A stretch of 64,000 bases of DNA from a virus, in the IMG/VR virus record IMGVR_UViG_3300027733_000034, positions 1 through 64,000 of that record; one strand, 5' to 3'. Positions 15,901-22,064 of the stretch are shown here, piece by piece. Both the position numbers and the translations under genes were made by a program. The number at the start of each line of letters is the position of its first letter. The first letter of the stretch is position 1. Below the pieces are notes generated by a model. That model saw only the letters and a list, made by a program, of their open reading frames with translations, made no database searches and had not been told where the DNA came from.

Positions 15901-16701
15901 TTACAAAGATTCTTTTAAGGCTTGGACCAAAGAAAACATTTTTAGTTTAAATTGTCTCCAGCACCGATCGATGGTTTGATTGGCTTTAAGCTTGTCGGAC
16001 ATACTTGTAGGAGGTTTGCTAATACTTTTTAAGAAAAAAGTATTGTTTTTAAAAATATCATAAGCATAACGGGGTTGAGACATATCATGAACCCAGTTTA
16101 TGTCTACAAATTTTTCCCTAGGCATCGTTAATACTTCATCTAACAAATTAAGAATTTCTTGTTTGTCTCTTTTCTTTTTAAAATAAGAAACTATATTATG
16201 CCCCAATTCTCCTAATTGAGCTTCTAATTCTTTGGGTTCTGTATAATAATAAAACCAATCTTCTTCAGTTTCTCCAGATAATTTAGAGGCAGCTTCATCA
16301 TATTCCGGAGATTGTTTTTTATATTCTTGATTAGCATGTAAAATTTCATGTACCAAAGAAGATAATGCTAAATCTGGATTATCTATTATAAGATTTAAAC
16401 CAATTATAATGTAGGAAGATCTCTTATACATTTGATGCCAGGAAGCTCTGTCTGGAATGTCTTGAATCCAAACATCAATTCTTTTGCGTCCTAAATAAAA
16501 TTGTCCTAAAAGAAATTTCTTTTCTTTGTGTAGTCGGTCTTTAAGATCTTTTAAAGCCTCAGCTCGAGTAGCATTGGTCAATCTACCTCTTCCTTGAAGG
16601 TTTTGATCTCGAAAAGAAGTAATCCACTGTTTAATTTGTTTAGTAAACTTCTGTTTCGTAATATCATCTTCTACAGTAGAAAATTTAGACTCTGTAAGCA
16701 T
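15901..16701 (-). CDS. Putative zinc metallopeptidase-like protein
   Basis: 266 residues. S-S-L-V-H118-E119-I-L-H122 is a clear HExxH zinc-protease motif in a hydrophobic helix, and E-P-K-E-L-E-A (~155-161) offers a third-ligand glutamate in the position used by gluzincins. The N-terminal 70 residues are basic and helical. No signal peptide. The family is not identifiable; candidate roles are maturation of virion proteins or cell-wall/host protein cleavage. It lies upstream of the RlpA-like gene in the same leftward run, 11 bases apart. Confidence 0.6.
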   Translation of the reverse strand: MLTESKFSTVEDDITKQKFTKQIKQWITSFRDQNLQGRGRLTNATRAEALKDLKDRLHKEKKFLLGQFYLGRKRIDVWIQDIPDRASWHQMYKRSSYIIIGLNLIIDNPDLALSSLVHEILHANQEYKKQSPEYDEAASKLSGETEEDWFYYYTEPKELEAQLGELGHNIVSYFKKKRDKQEILNLLDEVLTMPREKFVDINWVHDMSQPRYAYDIFKNNTFFLKSISKPPTSMSDKLKANQTIDRCWRQFKLKMFSLVQALKESL

Positions 16702-16712
16702 AAGAAATATAC

Positions 16713-17069
16713 TTAGGTCTTGTAAGGAAATTGAACTGGTGTCACTGTTACTTTAACTAAACCCCGATCCACAAACCCTAATTGTTTAGCTGCGAATTTA
16801 TTGACATCTATAATTCGCTTTTTAATATAAGGTCCTCGATCTTCTATAACCGCCACAATAGACTTATTGGTGTCTTTGACTGTAATTATTACTTTGGTTC
16901 CAATGGGTAAAGTTCGATGAGCAGCTGCTGGAATTTTACGGTTTAATCTTTTGCCGGTAGAAGAAATTTTATTTTCAAATCCGTACCAAGAGGCTAAACC
17001 AGTTTGAGAGTTGGCCTGGGCTGATTGTAATGAGAAAAGAGATACTAAGAATGTTAGAAAAATTTTCAT
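16713..17069 (-). CDS. RlpA-like lytic transglycosylase domain protein
   Basis: 118 residues: signal peptide (~1-19, ending AQA), then a double-psi beta-barrel of RlpA type with T-G-L-A-S-W-Y-G, A-A-H-R-T-L-P-I-G-T-K-V, V-I-E-D-R-G-P-Y and D-V-N-K-F-A-A-K-Q-L-G-F. The catalytic-type His (AAHRTLP) and Asp (EDRGP) of active RlpA enzymes are present. RlpA cleaves denuded peptidoglycan glycan strands; the expected place is the periplasm. It lacks the SPOR domain of bacterial RlpA, as expected for a minimal phage lysis or cell-wall enzyme. The next gene upstream is a small lipoprotein, which suggests a lysis module. Confidence 0.8.
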   Translation of the reverse strand: MKIFLTFLVSLFSLQSAQANSQTGLASWYGFENKISSTGKRLNRKIPAAAHRTLPIGTKVIITVKDTNKSIVAVIEDRGPYIKKRIIDVNKFAAKQLGFVDRGLVKVTVTPVQFPYKT

Positions 17070-17075
17070 TTTAGG

Positions 17076-17420
17076 TTATTTAGGAGGAAATCTGAGAGGT
17101 AGTTTGCCGTCATACATAAGAGGAGACAAGCAACCAGATGGTGTGTCAAATCTTTTAGGGTCCGATTGTAGATATTGTACATCTTCATTATAGCTAGAAT
17201 TATATTGAGTCCAAGCTGGTGGAGCAGGAGGAGGTGGTTGAGGAGATGTATTTTTAACTGAATTGGTATTGTTATTTACATTGTGAATATTAATTGGAGG
17301 CAGAGAGGTTATACCTTCTCGGTTTAATACGGAGATCTTTCCAGATCCAATAATACAACCTCCATTTAGGAAAGATCCGAGAAGGAGTAAAGAGACTGCT
17401 AGGTTTTTATTAATTTTCAT
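17076..17420 (-). CDS. Proline-rich lipoprotein, spanin-like candidate
   Basis: 114 residues. Signal peptide with lipobox L-N-G-G-C (Cys22), then a linker containing a proline tract (QPPPPAPPAW) and a C-terminal ~40-residue domain. A short, Pro-rich outer-membrane lipoprotein next to a cell-wall lytic enzyme resembles o-spanins, but no partnered i-spanin is visible and sequence alone cannot prove it. Ends six bases before the RlpA-like gene. Confidence 0.6.
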   Translation of the reverse strand: MKINKNLAVSLLLLGSFLNGGCIIGSGKISVLNREGITSLPPINIHNVNNNTNSVKNTSPQPPPPAPPAWTQYNSSYNEDVQYLQSDPKRFDTPSGCLSPLMYDGKLPLRFPPK

Positions 17421-17462
17421 TATGAATAATGTTAGAGTGGATTGTAGGGAATTACAACTTTA

Positions 17463-17576
17463 TTAACTTCCTTGCGGAGAACTTAGATTCCATTCTTCGC
17501 TAGACATGAAAGCTTCGCGAGCTAGGAACTCTTCTTCTTCGGCGAGGACATCATCAAACGTTACAGGTTGCTTCAT
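17463..17576 (-). CDS. Possible 37-residue acidic peptide
   Basis: Frame MKQPVTFDDVLAEEEEFLAR followed by EAFMSSEEWNLSSPQGS. Very acidic, helical. ATG start without a clear context motif; it lies between a terminator (17625-17656) and the lipoprotein gene. Plausible but weak. Confidence 0.35.
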   Translation of the reverse strand: MKQPVTFDDVLAEEEEFLAREAFMSSEEWNLSSPQGS

Positions 17577-17624
17577 GTTTAAAGAATAACAGTTTGATAA
17601 GAGGAACACACGACTTTAAGGCAA

Positions 17625-17656
17625 AAAAAGACCCAGACGTTAATCTGGGTCTTTTT
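17625..17656 (-). terminator. Hairpin terminator after gene at 17693
   Basis: AAAAAGACCCAGA/TCTGGGTCTTTTT, 13-bp stem with T-runs on both sides, so bidirectional; lies 37 bases after the tagged gene's stop. Confidence 0.85.
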
Positions 17657-17692
17657 AAGATTCTGGGAAGAAATTATTAGTCTAATTTGGTG

Positions 17693-18097
17693 CTAATGCA
17701 TATCATCCTCTGTAGGACCATCCAGAAGAGGACCTACTAGTGATTCATCATAAAGATTGTTAATCATCTCTGTGGCTTCTTCGTATGAAATTTCTTGATG
17801 CCAAACTTTTTTAAGAATATCTGATACTTTTCGCTTTATAGGATCTCGTTCTTCTTGTTCTCCGAACTCTTCCTTCATCATCTTTTTGTTCTTGTGTTTG
17901 CATTTACAACCAGCTTTGGGTTTATCTGGATTGCATCCACATTTCGGACATTTAGTGTTTCCGTTACCTTTTTTACCTTTTTTACCTTCAGCTTTTAATT
18001 GAGCTGCAAGGAGCCAATCTGGCTTATGACCTTTAGAGGTCTCATTGACTACTAAAGTATAGGCTTCTTCTAATAAAATAGTGTCTTTAGTTCTCAT
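17693..18097 (-). CDS. Cys-rich protein with LLEEAY N-terminal tag
   Basis: 134 residues from the ATG at 18097. It starts MRTKDTILLEEAYTLVVNE, the tag shared with proteins at 20259-20720, 20917-21303 and 31007-31369. Residues ~50-75 are Lys-rich with Cys pairs C-P-K-C-G-C and C-K-C-K-H, a probable small zinc site, followed by a helical acidic tail. By analogy with T4 internal head proteins, the tag could be a capsid-targeting leader cleaved at L-x-E or I-x-E; this is a hypothesis. Followed by a strong terminator (17625-17656). Confidence 0.65.
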   Translation of the reverse strand: MRTKDTILLEEAYTLVVNETSKGHKPDWLLAAQLKAEGKKGKKGNGNTKCPKCGCNPDKPKAGCKCKHKNKKMMKEEFGEQEERDPIKRKVSDILKKVWHQEISYEEATEMINNLYDESLVGPLLDGPTEDDMH

Positions 18098-18101
18098 AAA
18101 A

Positions 18102-18281
18102 TTACATTTGTTCTCTGCGCCACCATTTTTGGAACTCTTCTCTAGCAATTCGTTGTTCTTCTGTTTCTGAAGGAGCAACTGGAGCTGGTTCTGGTGTTTT
18201 GATTAGAGTTTCTGCTTTAGTTACTTTTACAGGAACTTCAACTGGAACTTCAACTGGTGTGGAATCAATTTCTTCCGGCAT
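18102..18281 (-). CDS. Small proline/valine-rich protein, 59 aa
   Basis: MPEEIDST, then repeated P-V-E-V units, a P-E-P-A-P-V-A-P linker and a charged C-terminus E-E-F-Q-K-W-W-R-R. Just below a 60-codon cutoff but bounded neatly: GATAAATA box at 18288-18295 before the ATG, and a TAA followed by four bases and the next ATG. The extended Pro/Val part suggests a tether. Confidence 0.55.
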   Translation of the reverse strand: MPEEIDSTPVEVPVEVPVKVTKAETLIKTPEPAPVAPSETEEQRIAREEFQKWWRREQM

Positions 18282-18287
18282 ATGATA

Positions 18288-18295
18288 TATTTATC
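18288..18295 (-). promoter_or_regulatory. GATAAATA box before gene at 18281
   Basis: GGATAAATATATCATATG context; box ends seven bases before the ATG (T4-late-like). Confidence 0.5.
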
Positions 18296-18310
18296 CAGAA
18301 AAGGTATATT

Positions 18311-18547
18311 TTATGTTTTTTCTAAAACCTCTTCTATAATATCTTCTTCTCCAAAGAAACCTTCTGCAGTGAATCCAAATGCGGTTTCCAATCCGGTGAA
18401 TCTATATATGATGCCCTTTGTTAAATCTGGTTCATCACTGTCTTCTTCTATATAACCAGTAAAACGACCCACTCCTTTATAGTCTGCTTCTCTGCAGGTT
18501 GGATCTGTGTAGTTAATTTTATACAATTTATCTTTAATTGGAATCAT
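18311..18547 (-). CDS. Hypothetical protein, 78 aa
   Basis: Acidic, strand-rich small protein (DKLYKINYTDPTCREADYKG, VGRFTGYIEED, IIYRFTGLETAFGF). Overlaps the upstream gene by 14 bases. The G-x-F-T-G-Y pattern suggests a small SH3-like barrel as in the protein at 410-949. Function unknown. Confidence 0.55.
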   Translation of the reverse strand: MIPIKDKLYKINYTDPTCREADYKGVGRFTGYIEEDSDEPDLTKGIIYRFTGLETAFGFTAEGFFGEEDIIEEVLEKT

Positions 18548-18785
18548 AGTTTTGTAATTTTGTAGATTTTGATATGGTTTCTAAAAAACTAGAGACAGCT
18601 TTGTTTGCTGCCTTGTATTCATTTGAGTGGGGATTGACTAATACGGTGCCGTGGAGCCAATATATTTCGGTATCTTTGTTGTTATAATTTAACACGGTAA
18701 AAATGCCTTCTTTAATTTTAACTTTGAAGACTGTGGTACCTAATTTGGAATTGTCATAAAGACATTCAGTATAATATAAGCTCAT
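18534..18785 (-). CDS. Hypothetical protein, 83 aa
   Basis: Begins MSLYYTECLYDNSKLGTTVF, strand-rich first half with LNYNN, helical C-terminal half (SNEYKAANKAVSSFLETI). No family recognised. Immediately downstream of the homing endonuclease gene. Confidence 0.55.
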   Translation of the reverse strand: MSLYYTECLYDNSKLGTTVFKVKIKEGIFTVLNYNNKDTEIYWLHGTVLVNPHSNEYKAANKAVSSFLETISKSTKLQNYDSN

Positions 18786-18814
18786 AAAAAATGGTATTGT
18801 GGATTAGAAATTTT

Positions 18815-19552
18815 TTATTTTTTAATAATATCAAATTCCTTACATTCTTTTAATGTATATAAAAAAATAATGTTATTGTATAGAGATTTTAAAATTTCTA
18901 TTTTGTTTTGTTGAGTTTTTACAGCGTATGGGTTTTTTGGATCCAAATATAAATCATATGTAGGAAGATAAAAATCTGGAAAATATTTATGAGTTTGATT
19001 TTCTGAATCCACCCACTGAATAGGTAATGGTCTGATCCAAGAAATTTGAAGATAGTCTAATCTTTTTGCCAGTTCTAATTCCCAAGAAGAATCTAACATT
19101 ATTCCATTATACTCTATCATTCCTTTTTTTAATCTTCTGTGAGAAGAAGATAAAGCTTTTTCTCTTATAAGCTGTTTTGCTTTGTCTGTATGTTTTCTGC
19201 CGAGGAATGCGTTATGTAATACATGAGAATATTTTCCGTTTTTATGGGCTTCTTTAATTTTTTCTTTATGTTCTATAGTTAGAGGCTTTCCTTTGTTTTG
19301 TTTTGTAACTTCTAATATTCGTTTTGATAATTGATTTTTGTCTTCAATAGATCTTGGATTGTAGGAGCACCATCTGCTATGGTTTGCTCGTTGAGATGCA
19401 GATAGAGTTTCAAAGTTTAAATCGCAATATTTACAAGATGAGAGTTTTTGAAATGGCTTGTATGATCCGTTACAAGATGCAAAATGTCTATTAAAATTAG
19501 ACCTTTGATTTCTAAATTCATGATTACATTTAGAACAAATTATTTTTTTCAT
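18815..19552 (-). CDS. Homing endonuclease-like, zinc finger plus PD-(D/E)XK-type
   Basis: 245 residues from the ATG at 19552; the longer frame runs back through a tRNA gene and is discarded. N-terminal zinc-finger-like C-S-K-C...H-F-A-S-C and C-K-Y-C. Middle: basic NUMOD-like helices (TIEHKEKIKEAHKNGKYSH, LGRKHTDKAKQLIREKA). C-terminus: W-E-L-E-L-A-K-R-L...P-D-F-Y-L-P-x-Y-D-L-Y-L-D-P-K, a PD-(D/E)XK arrangement with D-x-K as the last pair. This layout is typical of free-standing phage homing nucleases that insert beside tRNA genes. It starts 12 bases after tRNA-Arg on the same strand. Function as selfish nuclease is inferred from family. Confidence 0.7.
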   Translation of the reverse strand: MKKIICSKCNHEFRNQRSNFNRHFASCNGSYKPFQKLSSCKYCDLNFETLSASQRANHSRWCSYNPRSIEDKNQLSKRILEVTKQNKGKPLTIEHKEKIKEAHKNGKYSHVLHNAFLGRKHTDKAKQLIREKALSSSHRRLKKGMIEYNGIMLDSSWELELAKRLDYLQISWIRPLPIQWVDSENQTHKYFPDFYLPTYDLYLDPKNPYAVKTQQNKIEILKSLYNNIIFLYTLKECKEFDIIKK

Positions 19553-19563
19553 ATTTTTTGAAA

Positions 19564-19638
19564 TGGTGTCGCTGACTGGATTCGAACCAGCAACCAATTT
19601 CTTAGAAGGAAATTGCTCTTCCATTGAGCTACAACGAC
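19564..19638 (-). tRNA. tRNA-Arg (UCU)
   Basis: 75 bases with encoded CCA. Acceptor GTCGTTG/CAGCGAC, anticodon loop CTTCTAA, D-loop with GG, T-loop TTCGAAT: canonical elbow. Reads AGA, fitting AT-rich phage codon use. A homing nuclease gene follows directly. Confidence 0.93.
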
Positions 19639-19670
19639 ATAAACTACTTATCCTAAAATATTATAAAACA

Positions 19671-19700
19671 CTCTTGTCCTATCCATTAAACGATCGAGAC
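19671..19700 (-). pseudogene. tRNA 5'-half remnant
   Basis: On the minus strand, GTCTCGATCGTTTAATGGAT continuing to GGACAAGAG looks like the acceptor, D-arm and start of the anticodon stem of an Asp-like tRNA, after which the similarity stops. A related fragment is at 19761-19790. Confidence 0.4.
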
Positions 19701-19760
19701 ATGTAAAGATTATAGATTTCCAGAGAAGGGAAATCAATGAAAAAGATGTGTTTTCCTCGC

Positions 19761-19790
19761 GAGACTTGTCACATCATTCAACGATCGACT
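19761..19790 (-). pseudogene. Second related tRNA 5'-half remnant
   Basis: Minus strand shares TCGATCGTT, AATG and GACAAG in order with the fragment at 19671-19700, about 80 bases away. The 205 bases between tRNA-Ser and that fragment hold no other recognisable gene. Asp is one of two amino acids lacking an intact tRNA here, so these may be decayed Asp copies. Confidence 0.3.
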
Positions 19791-19905
19791 ACCATACGGC
19801 AATCCAATAACGTCTAAGGCCAGTGTTTAAGAAAGAGCTGGAGATACAAACATAAACTGACCAAAACTTACTCCAGGTTGTCCGGCTATCTAGACCGGCA
19901 CTAAG

Positions 19906-19998
19906 TGGCGGATAGAGTGGGAATTGAACCCACGGTGCCTTTAAGGAGCACGACAGTTTAGCAAACTGCTGTAGAAAACCGACATCTACGTCCCATCC
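19906..19998 (-). tRNA. tRNA-Ser (GCU)
   Basis: 93 bases, class II with long variable arm, CCA encoded. Anticodon loop TTGCTAA, acceptor GGATGGG/CTATCCG-type pairing, T-loop TTCAATT. Canonical. Confidence 0.92.
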
Positions 19999-20003
19999 AA
20001 AAG

Positions 20004-20077
20004 TGGAGCGGGTAGAGGGAATCGAACCCTCCTCATTAGTTTGGAAGACTAAGGCATTACCACTATGCTATACCCGC
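20004..20077 (-). tRNA. tRNA-Gly (UCC)
   Basis: 74 bases with CCA. Anticodon stem TTAGT/ACTAA around loop CTTCCAA; acceptor GCGGGTA/TACCCGC; T-loop TTCGATT. Canonical. Confidence 0.94.
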
Positions 20078-20128
20078 GTGGTGTCCTTTATATGCACAGA
20101 TAAATCTGTACACTAGGGACATTTAAAA

Positions 20129-20204
20129 TGGCACGCCGAGTAGGTACCGCCCCTACATAAGACGGTTTTGGAGACCGTTGCCTTGCTTGTCGAGCCATCG
20201 GCGC
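20129..20204 (-). tRNA. tRNA-Trp (CCA), copy 1, altered elbow
   Basis: 76 bases with CCA. Acceptor GCGCCGA/TCGGCGT, anticodon stem ACGGT/ACCGT with loop CTCCAAA, T-stem GTAGG/CCTAC. The T-loop is GGCGGTA in place of TTCnAnn, and the D-loop (about GACAAGCA) lacks the G18-G19 pair. Identical to the copy at 20751-20826 over the whole gene. Confidence 0.85.
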
Positions 20205-20229
20205 GTCTATACCCGCAATTTGTTGTTCA

Positions 20230-20252
20230 ATCCTTTGGTCTTTGGATTTCAT
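20230..20252 (-). pseudogene. Truncated start of a tagged gene
   Basis: Minus strand reads ATG AAA TCC AAA GAC CAA, nearly the same as the start of the gene at 20259-20720 (ATG AAA ACC AAA GAC CAA), then diverges and runs into tRNA-Trp copy 1. It looks like the leftover of a duplication that carried tRNA-Trp together with the 5' end of the tagged gene. Confidence 0.4.
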
Positions 20253-20258
20253 GTCTTT

Positions 20259-20720
20259 TTATTTATTTAAAGCATAAGTCTGACTAAAGATATCTTTTTT
20301 AATGACTCCGTAATCACCTGGACCATGCTTAACAATATAATCTTCTCCAGTCTTATATTCTAACTCTGCTCCCCAAGAAGTCTTTACTTTGCCGTCTGAA
20401 TCTGCTAGCTTAGCAAGCTTTACAATCTTCTTAGGAGAGGCAGAACCGTCTCCGTTGTCATCCTTCAACTCTTGAAACTTTTCTGGAGGCATAGAATACT
20501 TCTCTCCTTTTGGACCTGTCATAATATAGAACCCAGCTTTGTATTGCTGACGGCCTTCGAGTGTTTGAAGGGTTCCGTCTTGACTAGCTACCTCATAAGG
20601 TTCTATGGCTGGCTTTTTATAGGTCTGAAAAGAACCTTGTTGAAACCATTCATCTGTGATTTGTTCAATAATGATTCTTGTATAAGCTTCTTCTAGAAGT
20701 TGTTGGTCTTTGGTTTTCAT
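20259..20720 (-). CDS. LLEEAY-tagged protein flanked by tRNA-Trp copies
   Basis: 153 residues. N-terminus MKTKDQQLLEEAYTRIIIEQ is the shared tag. The body is a strand-rich ~120-residue part with GFYIMTGPKGEKYSMPPEKF and EDYIVKHGPGDYGVIKKDIF, resembling two small barrel-like units. The gene lies between two identical tRNA-Trp genes, so homologous recombination could delete or amplify it. Possible virion-internal protein if the tag is a capsid-targeting leader (hypothesis). Confidence 0.65.
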   Translation of the reverse strand: MKTKDQQLLEEAYTRIIIEQITDEWFQQGSFQTYKKPAIEPYEVASQDGTLQTLEGRQQYKAGFYIMTGPKGEKYSMPPEKFQELKDDNGDGSASPKKIVKLAKLADSDGKVKTSWGAELEYKTGEDYIVKHGPGDYGVIKKDIFSQTYALNK

Positions 20721-20750
20721 GTTATATGCTTGTTATATGCTTGTTAAGAT

Positions 20751-20826
20751 TGGCACGCCGAGTAGGTACCGCCCCTACATAAGACGGTTTTGGAGACCGT
20801 TGCCTTGCTTGTCGAGCCATCGGCGC
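20751..20826 (-). tRNA. tRNA-Trp (CCA), copy 2, altered elbow
   Basis: Identical to 20129-20204 including the T-loop GGCGGTA. The identity covers little beyond the gene, as expected of a duplication later trimmed by drift, or of selection on the tRNA. Confidence 0.85.
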
Positions 20827-20835
20827 GTTTGAAAG

Positions 20836-20909
20836 TGGCTCCTGGAGTAGGGCTCGAACCTACAACATCCTCGTTAACAGCGAGGCGCTCTACCATTGAG
20901 CTATCCAGG
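20836..20909 (-). tRNA. tRNA-Asn (GUU)
   Basis: 74 bases with CCA. Acceptor TCCTGGA/TCCAGGA, loop CTGTTAA, T-loop TTCGAGC, D-loop with GG. Canonical. Confidence 0.94.
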
Positions 20910-20916
20910 AATGTTG

Positions 20917-21303
20917 TTATCTATTAAGATCGTATTCGTTCATTCTATCTTCTGGAGATTGTGGTAATTCACTTACATCCCGGAAGCCAGGGCCGTATAT
21001 TTGAAACCAACTTCTGTCTGAAGTACCACCATTGTCTAATTCTTTTCCGGTAATCACTTCTACAGCCGTAGCTGGATCATTATGAAATTCTCCTTCTACA
21101 TCAAATCCTAAAGCAAACTTGTCTGATTTTATTTGATTTGCTACGGCATTTTCAAAAGAGCTTCCTTTAAGAGTATACAAATCACCACCGTATTCATCTA
21201 TCTGAGCTACGTACCAAGTGTTGCTTGATTGTGGTTCTGGGTTTTCTTTTAATAGGACCTTTAAATAGGCTTCTTGTAATAACGCTTTGTCTTTAGAATT
21301 CAT
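20917..21303 (-). CDS. LLQEAY-tagged protein
   Basis: 128 residues; MNSKDKALLQEAYLKVLLKE is the tag, followed by a body (WYVAQIDEYGGDLYTLKG, VEGEFHNDPATAVEVITG, SWFQIYGPGFRDVSELP) with no recognised fold. Only the first ~20 residues resemble the other tagged proteins, the signature of a transferable leader. It sits inside the tRNA cluster between tRNA-Pro and tRNA-Asn. Confidence 0.65.
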   Translation of the reverse strand: MNSKDKALLQEAYLKVLLKENPEPQSSNTWYVAQIDEYGGDLYTLKGSSFENAVANQIKSDKFALGFDVEGEFHNDPATAVEVITGKELDNGGTSDRSWFQIYGPGFRDVSELPQSPEDRMNEYDLNR

Positions 21304-21370
21304 GTTTATATTCTTAATTATATTAATATTATATTAAAAGGAAGCATTTGCACGAAAAAATGCAAATTAA

Positions 21371-21445
21371 TGGTCGTGACGGTGAGGATCGAACTCACGT
21401 GGACTAGTTCCCAAAACTAGTGCCTGTCCTCTAGGCTACGTCACG
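21371..21445 (-). tRNA. tRNA-Pro (UGG)
   Basis: 75 bases with CCA. Acceptor CGTGACG/CGTCACG, anticodon stem CTAGT/ACTAG with loop TTTGGGA, T-loop TTCGATC. Canonical. Confidence 0.93.
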
Positions 21446-21451
21446 TTAAAA

Positions 21452-21526
21452 TGGAGCTCAGTATCGGAATCGAACCGATCAACAAGGGTTTTGCAGACCC
21501 TCCCTTAGCCAACTAGGTCACTGAGC
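21452..21526 (-). tRNA. tRNA-Cys (GCA)
   Basis: 75 bases with CCA. Acceptor GCTCAGT/ACTGAGC, anticodon stem AGGGT/ACCCT with loop CTGCAAA, T-loop TTCGATT. Canonical. Confidence 0.93.
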
Positions 21527-21529
21527 AAA

Positions 21530-21603
21530 TGGTTGTCTGGGAAGGTAACGCTCCTTCGTCTTTCGATTATCAGTCGAGAGCTCTACTTTTGAGCTACCAG
21601 ACA
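21530..21603 (-). tRNA. tRNA-Ile (GAU), altered elbow
   Basis: 74 bases with CCA. Acceptor TGTCTGG/CCAGACA, anticodon loop CTGATAA, T-stem GAAGG/CCTTC. The T-loop is AGCGTTA (G at 55) and the D-loop AAAAGTA (A at 18), departing from canonical in the same paired way as tRNA-Trp and tRNA-Glu. Confidence 0.87.
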
Positions 21604-21606
21604 TTT

Positions 21607-21682
21607 TGGTCCCCTAGCTAGGATTTGAACCTAGATCGTCCGAATCACAATCGGAAACACTAAACCTTTGTGCTACTAAGGG
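21607..21682 (-). tRNA. tRNA-His (GUG)
   Basis: About 76 bases with CCA. Anticodon stem CCGA/TCGG with loop TTGTGAT; T-loop TTCAAAT; D-loop with GG. Acceptor CCCTTAG/CTAGGGG has one wobble. The base before the 5' end is C, so the usual G(-1) is not encoded; the exact 5' end is uncertain by one base. Confidence 0.88.
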
Positions 21683-21692
21683 GATATGAAAT

Positions 21693-21769
21693 TGGCAACC
21701 CCAGTCGGATTCGCACCGAACATCTGTTGATTGAAAGTCAACTATCCTAACTAATTAGACGATGAGGTC
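21693..21769 (-). tRNA. tRNA-Glu (UUC), altered elbow
   Basis: 77 bases with CCA. Anticodon stem GTTGA/TCAAC with loop CTTTCAA. The D-loop has TTAGTT where bacterial tRNA-Glu usually has GG (A at 18), and the T-loop is TGCGAAT (G at 55). T54 and A58 remain, so this is the mildest of the altered-elbow tRNAs. Confidence 0.9.
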
Positions 21770-21780
21770 ATTTATAAAAA

Positions 21781-21859
21781 TGGTGGAGCTTATCGGAATC
21801 GAACCGATCTGATATTCTCATTGCAAATGAGATGACCACACCAAGCAGTCCCAAACCCC
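21781..21859 (-). tRNA. tRNA-Ala (UGC)
   Basis: 79 bases with CCA. Acceptor GGGGTTT/AAGCTCC (two wobbles), anticodon stem TCTCA/TGAGA with loop TTTGCAA, T-loop TTCGATT. Oddities: G instead of T at position 8, and a D-stem GACT/GGTC with a nine-base loop. Confidence 0.85.
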
Positions 21860-21866
21860 AATAAAA

Positions 21867-21970
21867 TGGAGCCAACAGTCGGGATTGAACCGACGACCGG
21901 CGGTTTATAAGAACTGTCTCGGTTGGTGACAACTCTCAAAACCGCTGCTCTACCACTGAGCTATGTTGGC
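21867..21970 (-). tRNA. tRNA-Thr (UGU) with 29-base anticodon insertion
   Basis: 104 bases with CCA. Acceptor GCCAACA/TGTTGGC, D-arm GCTC-AGTGGTA-GAGC, T-loop TTCAATC and anticodon stem GCGGT/ACCGC are all intact, and outside the insertion it matches bacterial tRNA-Thr. The anticodon loop is 36 bases instead of 7. Removing 21908-21936 restores TTTGTAA, i.e. anticodon UGU, cut between its second and third base. Functional only if the insert is removed and the halves joined. Confidence 0.88.
21908..21936 (-). other. Intron-like hairpin insert in tRNA-Thr
   Basis: 29 bases on the minus strand: AGAGTTGTC, nine-base loop ACCAACCGA, GACAGTTCT, then TA. The arms pair over 9 bp (two G-T). Too short for a group I intron. 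Pairing leaves a 4+5 base internal loop between the insert and the anticodon stem, where cleavage would have to occur. No second copy of this sequence was noticed in the window. Confidence 0.75.
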
Positions 21971-21982
21971 GAATAATAAAAA

Positions 21983-22058
21983 TGGTGAGCCTGGTTGGAC
22001 TCGAACCAACGACCAACTGGTTAAAAGCCAATTGCTCTGCCAACTGAGCTACAGGCTC
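21983..22058 (-). tRNA. tRNA-Lys (UUU)
   Basis: 76 bases with CCA. Acceptor GAGCCTG/CAGGCTC, loop CTTTTAA, T-loop TTCGAGT, D-loop with GG. Canonical. Lys tRNA is the classic target of the PrrC anticodon nuclease. Confidence 0.94.
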
Positions 22059-22064
22059 TTAAAA

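Noticed and set aside
20088-20252. 54-codon frame (MKSKDQRIEQQIAG...) reading through tRNA-Trp copy 1
   Set aside because: Its start is a remnant of the tagged gene and the rest is the tRNA itself; the cloverleaf pairing is too complete for a coding sequence.
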